Shown: positions 18,027 through 26,993 of the stretch, piece by piece
Position numbering within the stretch: the stretch's first letter is position 1
Layout of the letters: each line of letters begins with the position of its first letter
NCBI RefSeq assembly: GCF_014196965.1
Contig: NZ_JACIEQ010000001.1
Coordinates: 1,550,001 to 1,614,000, forward strand
Source of the DNA: Actibacterium naphthalenivorans
GTDB lineage: Bacteria; Pseudomonadota; Alphaproteobacteria; Rhodobacterales; Rhodobacteraceae
Reading direction: 5' to 3'
DNA length: 64,000 bases
Position numbers and translations under genes: made by a program
The notes under the pieces: model-generated
Told to the model about the DNA's origin: nothing
Seen by the model: the letters and a program-made list of their open reading frames with translations, nothing else
Database searches by the model: none

Positions 18027-18893
18027 ATGGATATCCGTGCGCTCGGCATGGGGCTGGCCTTTGCCCTCATGTGGTCCTCGGCCTTTACCTCGGCGCGGTT
18101 CATCGTGGCCGACGCCCCGCCGCTCACCGCGCTGGCCATCCGCTTTCTGATCGCCGGCCTGCTGGGCGTGGCCATCGCCCGCGCGATGGGGCAAAGCTGG
18201 CGCCTGACGCGGGCGCAATGGCGGGCGACGGTGCTGTTCGGTATCTGCCAGAACGCGCTCTACCTCGGCCTGAACTTCGTGGCGATGCAGACGATCGAGG
18301 CCTCGCTGGCCGCAATCATCGCGTCGTCCATGCCGCTGATGGTCGGGGCGGCCGGCTGGCTGATCTATGGAGAGCGGTTGCCCGCCCTGGGCATCGCCGG
18401 GCTGGTCGCGGGCTTTGCCGGGGTGGCGGTGATCATGGCCAGCCGGATCGAGGGCGGCGCCGATACCTACGGGCTGGCCCTGTGCCTTCTGGGGGTGCTG
18501 GCCCTCACCTTCGCCACGCTGGCGGTGCGCGGCGCCTCGTCGGGCGGGAACGTCCTGATGATCGTCGGTCTGCAGATGCTGGTCGGCAGCGCGGTCCTGA
18601 GCGTCGCCGCCCTGAGCCTCGAAACCTGGGAGGTCACGTGGAGCGGGTCTCTGATCGCCGCCTTCATCTATACAACCCTCGTGCCGGGGCTGGCGGCAAC
18701 GCTCACCTGGTTCCTGCTGGTGCGCCGCATCGGTACGGTCCGCGCCGCGACCTTCCATTTTCTCAACCCGTTTCTCGGCGTGCTTATCGCCGCCCTCTTT
18801 CTGGGAGAGGCGCTCGGCCCCATGGATATCGCCGGTGTGCTGATCATCGCCGCGGGCATTCTCGCGGTACAACTGGCCAAACAGCCGCGCTGA
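18027..18893 (+). CDS. EamA/DMT-superfamily transporter
   Basis: 288 residues from the ATG at 18027 (GGGAGGA just upstream; the ATG at 18024 is too close to it). Ten hydrophobic segments in two EamA repeats are evident: MGLAFALMWSSAFTSARFIV begins the first and LCLLGVLALTFATLAVRGAS the second. These inner-membrane exporters handle amino acids, nucleosides or drugs; the substrate cannot be told. Its stop is directly followed by the dispersed 38-bp repeat. Confidence 0.85.
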   Translation: MDIRALGMGLAFALMWSSAFTSARFIVADAPPLTALAIRFLIAGLLGVAIARAMGQSWRLTRAQWRATVLFGICQNALYLGLNFVAMQTIEASLAAIIASSMPLMVGAAGWLIYGERLPALGIAGLVAGFAGVAVIMASRIEGGADTYGLALCLLGVLALTFATLAVRGASSGGNVLMIVGLQMLVGSAVLSVAALSLETWEVTWSGSLIAAFIYTTLVPGLAATLTWFLLVRRIGTVRAATFHFLNPFLGVLIAALFLGEALGPMDIAGVLIIAAGILAVQLAKQPR

Positions 18894-18894
18894 G

Positions 18895-18932
18895 CTTCAT
18901 CTTTCCGAAAATATCCCCGCCGGAGGCATGAA
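18895..18932 (+). repeat. Dispersed 38-bp repeat, copy A
   Basis: Starts two bases after the EamA gene stop. It is the reverse complement of 32181-32217/8 with a single mismatch and contains the core CCCCGCCGGAGGC. Both copies sit at gene 3' ends. Function unknown. Confidence 0.8.
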
Positions 18933-18946
18933 GTCGCCGGCGCGCC

Positions 18947-20050
18947 CTATCCGATCTTTCCGCGGTTTTCGCCGATCTGCCCCCGGTGCAGCAGCACATG
19001 ATCCAGCAAAACGCAGGCCATCATCGCTTCGCCCACCGGCACGGCCCGGATGCCGACACAGGGATCGTGCCGGCCCTTGGTGACAATCTCGGCCGCCGCG
19101 CCCGAACGCGTGATCGTCTTGCGCGGTGTCAGGATTGACGAGGTCGGCTTTACCGCGAACCGCACCACAACCTCCTGGCCGGTGGAAATGCCGCCCAGAA
19201 TGCCGCCGGCGTGGTTGGAGGAAAACACCGGCTGCCCGTCGTTCCCCATGAAGATCTCATCGGCATTCTCGACGCCTGTCAGCGCGGCGCTGGCCATGCC
19301 ATCGCCGATTTCCACGCCCTTCACCGCGTTGATCGACATCATCGCGGCGGCCAGATCCGTGTCCAGCTTGCCATAAACCGGGGCGCCGAGCCCGGCGGGC
19401 AGGCCACGGGCGACGACCTCGATCACCGCGCCGACGGAGTTGCCGCTCTTGCGCAGATCGTCCAGATAGGCGGCCCAGTCCTCGGCGGCTTTCGCATCGG
19501 GCGTCCAGAACGGGTTGCGCCCGATCTCGTCCCGGTCGAAGCGGGCGCGGTCGATGCCGTGCGGGCCCATCTGAACCATGTAGCCAGTGATCTCCAGCCC
19601 CGGCACCAGCGTTTTCAGCGCTTCGCGTGCCACGCCGCCGGCGGCCACGCGCGCCGCGGTTTCGCGGGCCGAAGACCGGCCGCCGCCGCGATAGTCCCGT
19701 ATCCCGTATTTCTGCCAATAGGTGATATCGGCATGGCCGGGCCGGAATTTCTCGGCGATATCGCCGTAATCCTTCGAACGCTGGTCGGTGTTTTCGACCA
19801 TCAGCTGAATCGGCGTGCCCGTCGTCTGGCCCTCGAACACGCCTGACAGGATCTTCACCTCATCGGCCTCGCGCCGCTGGGTGGTGAACTTGCTCTGCCC
19901 CGGTTTGCGCTTGTCCAGCCAGTGCTGCAGCATCGCCGCGTCCACCGGCACGCCCGGCGGGCAGCCGTCGACCGTGGCGCCGAGCGCGGGGCCGTGGCTT
20001 TCGCCCCAGGTCGTGACGCGGAACAGGTGGCCGAAGGTGTTGATGCTCAT
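18947..20050 (-). CDS. aroC: Chorismate synthase
   Basis: 367 residues. It converts EPSP to chorismate, the last step of the shikimate pathway, using reduced FMN. Signatures: [18 protein letters not shown] at the N-terminus, [15 protein letters not shown] in the middle, and [38 protein letters not shown] at the C-terminus. The ATG at 20050 has AAGGAG upstream. Length and motifs are normal. Confidence 0.97.
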   Translation of the reverse strand: MSINTFGHLFRVTTWGESHGPALGATVDGCPPGVPVDAAMLQHWLDKRKPGQSKFTTQRREADEVKILSGVFEGQTTGTPIQLMVENTDQRSKDYGDIAEKFRPGHADITYWQKYGIRDYRGGGRSSARETAARVAAGGVAREALKTLVPGLEITGYMVQMGPHGIDRARFDRDEIGRNPFWTPDAKAAEDWAAYLDDLRKSGNSVGAVIEVVARGLPAGLGAPVYGKLDTDLAAAMMSINAVKGVEIGDGMASAALTGVENADEIFMGNDGQPVFSSNHAGGILGGISTGQEVVVRFAVKPTSSILTPRKTITRSGAAAEIVTKGRHDPCVGIRAVPVGEAMMACVLLDHVLLHRGQIGENRGKIG

Positions 20051-20122
20051 GCGCTGTGCTCCTTTTCACGGCGGGAATAGCCGCAGGGGCCGTGTGCCGC
20101 AAGCCTGGACAGGCCCATGAAA

Positions 20123-20153
20123 AAGGCCGCCGTGGGGAAACCCGGGCGGCCTT
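20123..20153 (-). terminator. Rho-independent terminator of the cytochrome c gene
   Basis: AAGGCCGCC (20123-20131) pairs exactly with GGCGGCCTT (20145-20153). Read on the minus strand it is followed by a T-run (complement of AAAA at 20121-20124). It lies after the minus-strand cytochrome gene and before aroC. Confidence 0.8.
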
Positions 20154-20173
20154 CATGCTTTCGTTGGGGTCGC

Positions 20174-20614
20174 TTACATGGCCGAAAGGCTGGCCAGATA
20201 GGCGTACAGGTTTTCTGCGTCGCCTTCCTTGCGAACCTTGAAAGACATGTTCGAACGCGCGCCGCTGTCGCCGGTCACTTCCTTGAGGAAGCTGCTCGGG
20301 TCTTTTACATATTCCGCGAAAGCCTCTTCATTCCAGACCAGCCCGGCCTCGCCGGCGGCCTGCAGGCCCTTGGAGTATTTGAACCCCTCGACAGACCCGG
20401 CCGGGCGCCCCGCGATGCCGTAAAGGTTCGGGCCGGTTTTGGCCTTTCTCCCGGCCAGCGTTTCGCCGGCGTCATTCACCACCACATGGCAGGCGATGCA
20501 CTGGCGAAACGCTTTTTCCCCGGCGGCCACGTCGCCCGACGCGCCGTGGCTGTCGGCGAAGGCGGGCGCGGCGGCCAGAAGGCCGGCGGTGGCAAGGGCG
20601 AGTTTAAGCTTCAT
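20174..20614 (-). CDS. cycA: Class I cytochrome c (c2/c550 type)
   Basis: 146 residues with a signal peptide (LALATAGLLAAAPAFA) and one haem site CIACH at ~40-44. TGPNLYGIAGRPAGSVEGFKYSKGL and the distal methionine in SNMSFKV fit the c2/c550 family of Rhodobacter and Paracoccus. It is a soluble periplasmic electron carrier between the bc1 complex (petABC, 27837-30597) and oxidases or reaction centres. The exact type is judged from motifs only, and several paralogues may exist. Confidence 0.8.
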   Translation of the reverse strand: MKLKLALATAGLLAAAPAFADSHGASGDVAAGEKAFRQCIACHVVVNDAGETLAGRKAKTGPNLYGIAGRPAGSVEGFKYSKGLQAAGEAGLVWNEEAFAEYVKDPSSFLKEVTGDSGARSNMSFKVRKEGDAENLYAYLASLSAM

Positions 20615-20734
20615 TGGGTCACTCCCTGAGTTTCTCGAATTTCCCGTGTAACATTAAGTGTACGCGGGCGCTGGTCAAACCTGCTGGCTCTGTTCCGGCA
20701 CAACTTTCCGCCGATCGCGACAACGTGCCGCCAA

Positions 20735-22477
20735 TCAGGCCCGTTTTTGTTTTGCGGGCGTCAGTTCCCTGACGGCGCCATACTGGGTCAGAAACACCCG
20801 GCCCGAAAGTTCGTGCAGGAAATGGGTGCGGCTGAGCCTGTCCATCACCGGGCCCTTTACCTCTGAAAGGTGCAGTTTCAGGCCCATATCGGTCAGTCTG
20901 TGGTCGATCGCCTCGAGCGATTCAAGCGCGGAAGTGTCGATGTCATTCACCGCAGAGCACATCAGGATCACATGCTTGAGCTGCTTGTCGCCCACGACGC
21001 GGTCATAAAGGTAATCCTCCAGATAGCGGGCATTGGCGAAATAGAGGTTCTCGTCCACCCGGATGGTCAGGATCTCGGGCGAGGTTTCTACCTTGTGACG
21101 TTCGATATTGCGGAAATGTTCGGTGCCGGGCACCAGGCCGACCTCGGCGATATGCGGGCGCGAGGTGCGGTAGAGATACAGAAGGATGGAGATCAGGACA
21201 CCGGAAGAAACGCCAAGCTCGACCCCGAAGCCGAGGGTCAGCAGGATGGTTGCGGCGACGGCGGCGAAATCGGCCTTGTTATAGGTCCAGGTGGTGCGCA
21301 GGATCGAGAAATCGACGAGTGACAGAACCGCCACGATGATGGTGGCCGCAAGCGTGGCCTTGGGCAGGAAGAAGATGAGCGGCGTCAGCGCGAGCGTGGC
21401 CAGCGCGATGCCCACGGCGGTAAAGGCCCCGGCGGCGGGGGTTTCGGCGCCGGCGTCGTAATTCACCACCGACCGGGAAAACCCGCCGGTGACCGGGTAA
21501 CCGCCACTGATCGACGCCGCGATATTGGAGGCCCCCAGCCCGATCAGTTCCTGATCCGGGACGATGCGCTGGCGTTTCTTGGCGGCCAGTGTCTGCGCGA
21601 CAGAGACGGATTCGACAAACCCGATGATCGAGATCAGAACCGCCGAGCCTATGAGGCTCGTCCAGATCTCCATGTCGAATTTCGGGATGGTCAGCGGCGG
21701 CAGGCCCTTCGGGATGTCGCCGACGATGGCGACGCCGCGATCGTTCAGCCCGAGTGCCCAGGTTACCAGCGTGGTCACGACCACCGCGGCCACCGGCCCG
21801 GCCTTGGCCAGGATATCCGACAGTTTCGGCGGAATGCCGGCGGCGATCAGACGTGGCTTCAGCCCCTTGCGGACCCAGAAGAGAAAGGCCGTGGTCGGCA
21901 CGCCGATGGCCAGCGTCCAGAAATTCACCTCGGCCAGATGCGCCAGGATCGAGTGCACCAGTTCCAGCAGGTTGTGGCCCGAGGCCGGTATGCCCAGGAT
22001 ATGCTTGAGCTGGCTGGTGGCGATGATGATCCCCGAGGCGGTGATGAACCCCGCGATCACCGGATGGCTGAGAAAGTTGGCCAGAAAGCCCAGCCGGAAA
22101 AAACCCATCACCAGCAGCACCAGCCCCGACAGGAACGCCAGGATAATCGCGGCTGCGGCATATTCCGGTGTGCCCTGCAGCGCCAGGTTGCCCACCGCGG
22201 CCGCCGTCATCAGCGAGACCACCGCGACCGGCCCCACCGCCAGCGCGCGGGAGGTGCCGAAGATGGCATAGGCCATCAGCGGAAGGATCGAGGCATAAAG
22301 CCCCATCTCGGCCGGAAGGCCCGCAAGCAGCGCATAGGCCAGCGACTGCGGGATCAGCATGATCGTCACGATCACCGCTGCGACGATGTCATTGGTGAAT
22401 GTATCGCGGTTGTAGCGTTTCCCCCAATCAAGGATCGGCAGGTAGCGTTCGAAAGCTCTCAGGGCTGGAAGGCGCAC
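20735..22477 (-). CDS. SulP-family anion permease with STAS domain
   Basis: 580 residues from a GTG at 22477. Residues ~1-420 contain about a dozen membrane segments, including IPQSLAYALLAGLPAEMGLYASILPLMAYAIFG, the SulP signature. Residues ~450-560 form a cytoplasmic STAS domain (VILMCSAVNDIDTSALESLEAI). SulP proteins carry sulfate, bicarbonate or similar anions; a sulfate role would suit the cys operon at 35-40 kb but is inference. Confidence 0.88.
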   Translation of the reverse strand: MRLPALRAFERYLPILDWGKRYNRDTFTNDIVAAVIVTIMLIPQSLAYALLAGLPAEMGLYASILPLMAYAIFGTSRALAVGPVAVVSLMTAAAVGNLALQGTPEYAAAAIILAFLSGLVLLVMGFFRLGFLANFLSHPVIAGFITASGIIIATSQLKHILGIPASGHNLLELVHSILAHLAEVNFWTLAIGVPTTAFLFWVRKGLKPRLIAAGIPPKLSDILAKAGPVAAVVVTTLVTWALGLNDRGVAIVGDIPKGLPPLTIPKFDMEIWTSLIGSAVLISIIGFVESVSVAQTLAAKKRQRIVPDQELIGLGASNIAASISGGYPVTGGFSRSVVNYDAGAETPAAGAFTAVGIALATLALTPLIFFLPKATLAATIIVAVLSLVDFSILRTTWTYNKADFAAVAATILLTLGFGVELGVSSGVLISILLYLYRTSRPHIAEVGLVPGTEHFRNIERHKVETSPEILTIRVDENLYFANARYLEDYLYDRVVGDKQLKHVILMCSAVNDIDTSALESLEAIDHRLTDMGLKLHLSEVKGPVMDRLSRTHFLHELSGRVFLTQYGAVRELTPAKQKRA

Positions 22478-22602
22478 GGGAAGGTGTCTTTCATATTCAG
22501 AATTTATGATGTGATTAAGGCTGCCCGCCCGGAATTACAAGAACGATGGCCCCAACAACCGCGTTCGCTTGCCCCGCGTCAAGCGGTGTATTACGGTCGG
22601 CG

Positions 22603-22687
22603 ATACCTCGGGGTGCCCTGTCCGGGCTGAGATGCATCCGCGAACCCGTTGAACCTGAACCGGTTAAGACCGGCGGAGGGAAGGTAA
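22603..22687 (+). promoter_or_regulatory. TPP (THI-box) riboswitch
   Basis: The core elements are in order: GGGGTGCC (~22610), CTGAGA (22627-22632), ACCCGTTGAACCTGAACCGG and GCGGAGGGAAGG. The closing P1 helix pairs TACCT (22604-22608) with AGGTA (22682-22686). It lies directly upstream of thiBPQ and senses thiamine diphosphate; binding would lower thiamine-uptake gene expression. Confidence 0.95.
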
Positions 22688-22737
22688 CTGGACAAACTCC
22701 ATACCCTGACCCCGCCCGTCGTGGATGGAGGATGACC

Positions 22738-23730
22738 ATGAGATATCCGATTTTCGCTGCGGGAGCCCTGCTTGCCACCATGGCTGGTGCCCAGACGCCT
22801 GTGCTCACCGTTTATACCTATGACAGTTTCATTTCCGAATGGGGGCCGGGGCCGCAGGTGGAGGCCGCCTTCGAGGCGACATGCGGCTGCGATCTGCAGT
22901 TCGTCGGCGCGGGGGATGGCGCCGCGCTGCTGGGCCGGCTGCGGCTCGAGGGCAAGCGGACACATGCCGACGTGGTGCTGGGGCTCGATACCAACCTGAC
23001 AGCCGCCGCCGCCGAAACCGGGCTGTTCGCGCCGCATGGGGTGGCGGATGTGGCTCTATCTTTGCCGGTTTCGTGGGAAGATGAGCTCTTTCTGCCCTAC
23101 GACTGGGGCTATTTCGCATTCGTGTATGACAAGACGAAACTGCCGCACCCGCCCGCCAGTTTTGCCGAACTGGCCGCCGCGCCAAAGGCGCTGAAGATCG
23201 TTATTCAGGATCCGCGGTCCTCCACACCGGGCCTAGGCCTGCTGTTGTGGGTCAAGGCGGCCTATGGTGACGGGGCGCAGGCGATGTGGCAGGGGCTGGC
23301 GCCGCATATCCTGACCGTGACCAAAGGCTGGTCGGAGGCTTATGGCATGTTCCTTGAGGGCGAGGCCGATATGGTGCTGTCCTACACCACCTCGCCCGCC
23401 TATCACATCATCGCGGAAGGGGATGACACCAAGGCCGCCGCGCCCTTCGCCGAGGGGCATTACATGCAGGTCGAGGTGGCGGGCCGGATCGCCTCTTCCG
23501 ATCAGCCGGAACTGGCGCAGGAGTTTCTGCGGTTCATGCTGTCGGAGACGTTCCAGTCGATCATCCCTACGACCAACTGGATGTATCCCGCCGTGATCCC
23601 CGATGGCGGCCTGCCCGAAGGGTTTTCCGCGCCACTTCCGCCGGAACAGTCCCTGATTTACCCGGCCGCGGAGGCTGCGGCGATGCGTGACAAGGCGCTA
23701 GAGGAATGGCGCGCCGCGCTCAGCCGATAG
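22738..23730 (+). CDS. thiB: Thiamine ABC transporter substrate-binding protein
   Basis: 330 residues from the ATG at 22738 (GGAG 7 bases upstream; the ATG at 22732 is too close). A signal peptide (MRYPIFAAGALLATMAGA) is followed by LTVYTYDSF, the start typical of ThiB/TbpA, then DVVLGLDTNL, LPYDWGYFAFVYD and SDQPELAQEFLRFMLSETFQ. It captures thiamine, or its phosphates, in the periplasm for ThiPQ. The TPP riboswitch upstream confirms the assignment. Confidence 0.92.
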   Translation: MRYPIFAAGALLATMAGAQTPVLTVYTYDSFISEWGPGPQVEAAFEATCGCDLQFVGAGDGAALLGRLRLEGKRTHADVVLGLDTNLTAAAAETGLFAPHGVADVALSLPVSWEDELFLPYDWGYFAFVYDKTKLPHPPASFAELAAAPKALKIVIQDPRSSTPGLGLLLWVKAAYGDGAQAMWQGLAPHILTVTKGWSEAYGMFLEGEADMVLSYTTSPAYHIIAEGDDTKAAAPFAEGHYMQVEVAGRIASSDQPELAQEFLRFMLSETFQSIIPTTNWMYPAVIPDGGLPEGFSAPLPPEQSLIYPAAEAAAMRDKALEEWRAALSR

Positions 23731-25280
23731 GCGCCAGCGTCTGGGTCGGGGCGGCGGTGGCCGCCCTGATCCTGTCGCTGACGCTGGGCACGCTGGGGGC
23801 GGTGTTCCTGCGCGCCGAACGGTTCTCGGCGCTTGGCCCGGCGGATTGGGCGGCGGTGCGGTTCACGCTGATGCAGGCCACCCTGTCGGCTTTTCTGAGC
23901 GTCGCGCTGGCGGTGCCGGTCGCGCGGGCGCTGGCACGGCGGCGATTTCCTGGCCGGGGCCTGCTGATCACGCTGCTCGGGGCGCCGTTCATTCTGCCCG
24001 TCATCGTTGTGGTTTTGGGAATTCTGGCCGTATTCGGGCGGAATGGTCTCTTGAATTCGGCTCTTGGTGTGGTCGGGATCGGCCCGCTTTCCGTCTATGG
24101 GTTGCAGGGCGTGCTGATCGCGCATGTGTTCTTCAACCTGCCGCTGGCAACCCGGCTGATCCTGCAAGGATGGCTTTCGATCCCGGCAGAGCGGTTCCGG
24201 CTGGCGGCGTCGCTCGGGTTTGCCGCCCGCGATGTGACCCGCTGGCTGGAACGCCCGATGCTGCGCGCGGTTGTGCCGGGCGCCTTCATGGTGATCTTCG
24301 TGATCTGCATGACCAGCTTCGCGGTGGCACTGACGCTGGGCGGCGGGCCGAAGGCGACCACCGTGGAACTGGCGATCTATCAGGCGTTTCGATTCGAGTT
24401 CGACCTGTCGCGTGCGGCGCTTCTGGCACTGGTGCAATTCGGCCTGTCGGCCATCGCGGCGGCGCTCACGTTGTGGGTGGCGGTGCCGAGTGTCAGCGGT
24501 GCGGGGCTTGACCGGATCGTCGCCCGCTGGGACGCGCGGCATCGGGGCCTGAGGCTGCTGGACGGCGCCTGGATCGCGCTGGCCGCGCTGTTCCTGATCC
24601 TGCCGCTGGCGATGATCGTGGCAGACGGGCTGCGTGCATTGTTCACGCTGCCCCCATCGGTTTTCGCGGCGGCAGGGCGGTCGGTGGCGGTGGCGCTTGG
24701 GTCTGCCGTGCTGACCCTGGCGCTGGCCTTGCCGCTCTCGCTGGCGGCCGTGCGGCTGGGCCGGGGCATCGCGGGCGGGATGATGGAGGGGGTGGGCGCA
24801 TTGGCCATCGCCGCCTCGCCGCTGGTGATCGGCACGGGGCTGTTCATTCTGCTGTTTCCAATCGCCGATCCCGTGGCGCTGGCCCTGCCGGTCACGGCGG
24901 TTGTGAATGCGGTGATGAGCCTGCCCTTTGCCACCCGCGCGCTGGTGCCCGCGCTGCGCGATGCAGAGGAGAGCTATGGCAAGCTGGCCCGAAGCCTTGG
25001 CATGCGCGGCTTTACCCATCTGCGCCTTGTGCTGCTGCCGCGCCTGCGCCGCCCGATCGGGTTTTCGGCCGGGCTGGCGGCGGCGCTGTCGATGGGCGAT
25101 CTCGGGGTGATCGCGTTGTTCGCCGATCCGTCGCAGGCGACGCTGCCGTTGCAGCTTTACCGGCTGATGGCGGCTTACCGGATGGAACAGGCGGCAGGCG
25201 CGGCACTGTTGCTGCTGATCCTGAGCCTCGGCCTGTTCTGGCTGTTCGACAGAGGGGGGCGTGTGGATGCTGACGCTTGA
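23706..25280 (+). CDS. thiP: Thiamine ABC transporter permease
   Basis: 524 residues, the double-length permease typical of ThiP. Two permease modules of about six helices are visible, each with an EAA-type loop (AASLGFAARDVTRWLERPMLRAVVPG and ARSLGMRGFTHLRLVLLPRLRRPI). It overlaps thiB by 25 bases, so the genes are coupled. Confidence 0.92.
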   Translation: MARRAQPIGASVWVGAAVAALILSLTLGTLGAVFLRAERFSALGPADWAAVRFTLMQATLSAFLSVALAVPVARALARRRFPGRGLLITLLGAPFILPVIVVVLGILAVFGRNGLLNSALGVVGIGPLSVYGLQGVLIAHVFFNLPLATRLILQGWLSIPAERFRLAASLGFAARDVTRWLERPMLRAVVPGAFMVIFVICMTSFAVALTLGGGPKATTVELAIYQAFRFEFDLSRAALLALVQFGLSAIAAALTLWVAVPSVSGAGLDRIVARWDARHRGLRLLDGAWIALAALFLILPLAMIVADGLRALFTLPPSVFAAAGRSVAVALGSAVLTLALALPLSLAAVRLGRGIAGGMMEGVGALAIAASPLVIGTGLFILLFPIADPVALALPVTAVVNAVMSLPFATRALVPALRDAEESYGKLARSLGMRGFTHLRLVLLPRLRRPIGFSAGLAAALSMGDLGVIALFADPSQATLPLQLYRLMAAYRMEQAAGAALLLLILSLGLFWLFDRGGRVDADA

Positions 25281-25959
25281 GAAGATCGTGATCCGTCAGG
25301 GCACGTTCGTGTTGCGCGCGGATTTCAGCGTGCCCGCCGGCGCGCGGGTGGCGGTGATCGGGCCTTCGGGGGCCGGAAAATCCACTCTGCTGGACGTGAT
25401 TTCCGGCTTTTTCGCGCCCGAGTCGGGGCGCGTGCTGTGGAACGGGCAGGATCTGGCGCCGCTGGCCCCCGGCGGTCGGCCGATCAGCGTTCTGTTTCAG
25501 GACAACAATCTTTTCCCGCATATGACCGTGGCGCAGAATGTCGGCCTTGGTCTGCGGCCCGATCTGCGACTAAGCGCGGCAGAGCAGGTCAAGGTGCAAC
25601 AGAGCCTTGATCGGGTTGGGTTGGGCGGTTTGGCCGCGCGCAAGCCGGCGGCCCTGTCCGGCGGACAGCGCAGCCGGGTCGCGCTGGCGCGGGTGCTGTT
25701 GCGGGCGCGGCCATTGCTGCTGCTGGACGAGCCGTTCGGCGCGCTGGGTCCGGCGCTGAAGGCGGAAATGCTGGCGCTTGTCTGCGAGCTGGCGCAGGAA
25801 ACCGGCGCAACGGTTCTGATGGTGACGCATGACCCGCAGGAAGCGGTGATGGTGGCCGGGCAGACGATTCTGGTGGCGGAAGGCATGGCGCATCCGCCGC
25901 GCGATACCAAGGCGCTGTTCGCGGATCCGCCCGCCGCCCTGCGTGCCTATCTGGGTTAG
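25261..25959 (+). CDS. thiQ: Thiamine ABC transporter ATPase
   Basis: About 232 residues. Walker A GPSGAGKST, signature LSGGQRSRVALARVLL, Walker B LLLLDEPFGALGP and switch MVTHDPQEA are all present. The start may be GTG at 25261 or ATG at 25267 (MLTLEKI). It overlaps thiP by 20 bases. No terminator follows; an AT-richer island begins right after it. Confidence 0.92.
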   Translation: MWMLTLEKIVIRQGTFVLRADFSVPAGARVAVIGPSGAGKSTLLDVISGFFAPESGRVLWNGQDLAPLAPGGRPISVLFQDNNLFPHMTVAQNVGLGLRPDLRLSAAEQVKVQQSLDRVGLGGLAARKPAALSGGQRSRVALARVLLRARPLLLLDEPFGALGPALKAEMLALVCELAQETGATVLMVTHDPQEAVMVAGQTILVAEGMAHPPRDTKALFADPPAALRAYLG

Positions 25960-26035
25960 GCAAAGAAAAAGACGATGTTATACTTTGCGTACCCGCCGCC
26001 GTGGTTAACCTGAACGCATCAGAAATGGCGTGCGG

Positions 26036-26190
26036 TTAGTCTTCCTTCTTGTCGTCTGCTTCCGGCTTCTTTGTCAGGTCGAGCTTGCCCATGATCCTGT
26101 CAAGGGCATCGTCGGACGTGTCCGTTTCTACCTCGCTGGCGGCTTCTTTGAAGCGCTTTACTTGTTCTTCATTTGTTTTTTACCGATCAT
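26036..26190 (-). pseudogene. Frameshifted small gene (charged ~50-residue protein)
   Basis: A good ribosome site (AGGTGAG) precedes an ATG at 26190 on the minus strand, but that frame stops after 10 codons (MIGKKQMKNK). A one-base shift back in the A6 run (26177-26182) joins it to an open frame ending at 26036 (EEQVKRFKEAASEVETDTS, then DALDRIMGKLDL and an acidic/basic tail). The second frame has no start of its own. It looks like a small conserved gene broken by a -1 frameshift, a sequencing error in a homopolymer, or slippage at the A-run. Function unknown. Confidence 0.5.
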
Positions 26191-26255
26191 AATCTCACCT
26201 TGCGTTGTTATGGTTTTCGTCATAACGTCTCCGCAGCATTAAGAAGGGGCGACTC

Positions 26256-26780
26256 ATGAGCAGCACCAACATTGACGAGATTGCCGCGATTATTCGCCGT
26301 ATTGAATCGGCTGCATATGAGCGCGGCAAAGTGGACGCCAAGCGTGAAATGCTGGCGCATCTTACATCTGTAGACTCTGATATAAAAGCGCCAGTTGCAG
26401 AACCTAGAGCGCACAAGGTTTCTGATCCTGTGCATATCGATGATAGACCAGCATCGGAGCGAAAGCGCGCTCCTAAAGGCATTGTTCCAAGATTTGTGAT
26501 GGAAGTTCTGGCGTCAAATCCTGGCTTAACCCCGAAGGAAATCTCCAATCGTGCGGCAACGGATTTTGAGAAGATGATAAAGGCTACGTCCATCAGAAGC
26601 GAACTGCGCAACGGAAAAGCATCGGGGAAATACAGAGAGGACAGCGGTCGCTGGTTCTTGGCGCAAACGAATAAAGGTGAAGCGGAGGAACAATCCTTGC
26701 CTGGAGAACCCTCCGCTTCGAACTCTAACCACGAAAGGACAAAAGATGCCCCCTCCGTAGATGCTGACGACTTGATATAG
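26256..26780 (+). CDS. Hypothetical protein with winged-helix-like C-terminal half
   Basis: 174 residues with AAGGGG ~8 bases upstream of the ATG. The N-terminal ~45 residues are helical and charged (IDEIAAIIRRIESAAYERGKVDAKREML). A Pro/acid-rich linker follows, then residues ~85-145 (VPRFVMEVLASNPGLTPKEI, then RSELRNGKASGKY) look like a small HTH module with a wing ending in RWFLAQ. It sits in an AT-richer island between thiQ and petC, close to an odd tRNA. A DNA-binding role is possible but unproven. Confidence 0.6.
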   Translation: MSSTNIDEIAAIIRRIESAAYERGKVDAKREMLAHLTSVDSDIKAPVAEPRAHKVSDPVHIDDRPASERKRAPKGIVPRFVMEVLASNPGLTPKEISNRAATDFEKMIKATSIRSELRNGKASGKYREDSGRWFLAQTNKGEAEEQSLPGEPSASNSNHERTKDAPSVDADDLI

Positions 26781-26832
26781 TATCAAGCAAACCGCCCTTC
26801 ACCCAGCGCTAGTAGGGTTGGGGCGGACCACT

Positions 26833-26934
26833 GCGGACGTGGTGGAAATGGTAGACATAGTAGCTTTGGATGCTACGGGGGCCGCCCTAGGAAGCACTCG
26901 CCCCGTGCCGGTTCAAGTCCGGTCGTCCGCACCA
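26833..26934 (+). tRNA. Class II, leucine-like tRNA with UGG (proline) anticodon
   Basis: A full cloverleaf can be drawn. Acceptor GCGGACG (26833-26839) pairs with CGTCCGC (26924-26930), followed by A73 and encoded CCA. The D arm (GTG/CAT, loop GAAATGGTAGA) is that of tRNA-Leu. The anticodon stem GTAGC/GCTAC encloses TTTGGAT, so the anticodon is UGG (26867-26869) with A37. The variable arm is ~30 nt (26877-26906) with a five-pair stem, longer than usual, and the T arm is consensus. A long variable arm with a proline anticodon is not a normal combination. Canonical tRNA-Pro has no long arm, has C1-G72, and carries G37. It may be charged by LeuRS. Confidence 0.7.
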
Positions 26935-26957
26935 CTTTTTTATAACATACTGACTCC

Positions 26958-26990
26958 ATTGGCAATTCCTAAGTAGATAGGATTGCCAAT
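26958..26990. terminator. Imperfect hairpin between odd tRNA and transposase remnant
   Basis: ATTGGCAA-T-TCCT pairs with AGGA-TTGCCAAT around an 8-base loop, with one bulged base, just after the transposase remnant's stop at 26994. It may terminate the minus-strand transcript or mark the element's end. Confidence 0.4.
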
Positions 26991-26993
26991 AAC

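Noticed and set aside
26177-26182. Programmed -1 frameshift at the A6 run in the short broken gene.
   Set aside because: The frame does not fit a classic X_XXY_YYZ heptamer with both tRNAs able to re-pair, and no stimulatory structure was seen; error or decay is at least as likely.
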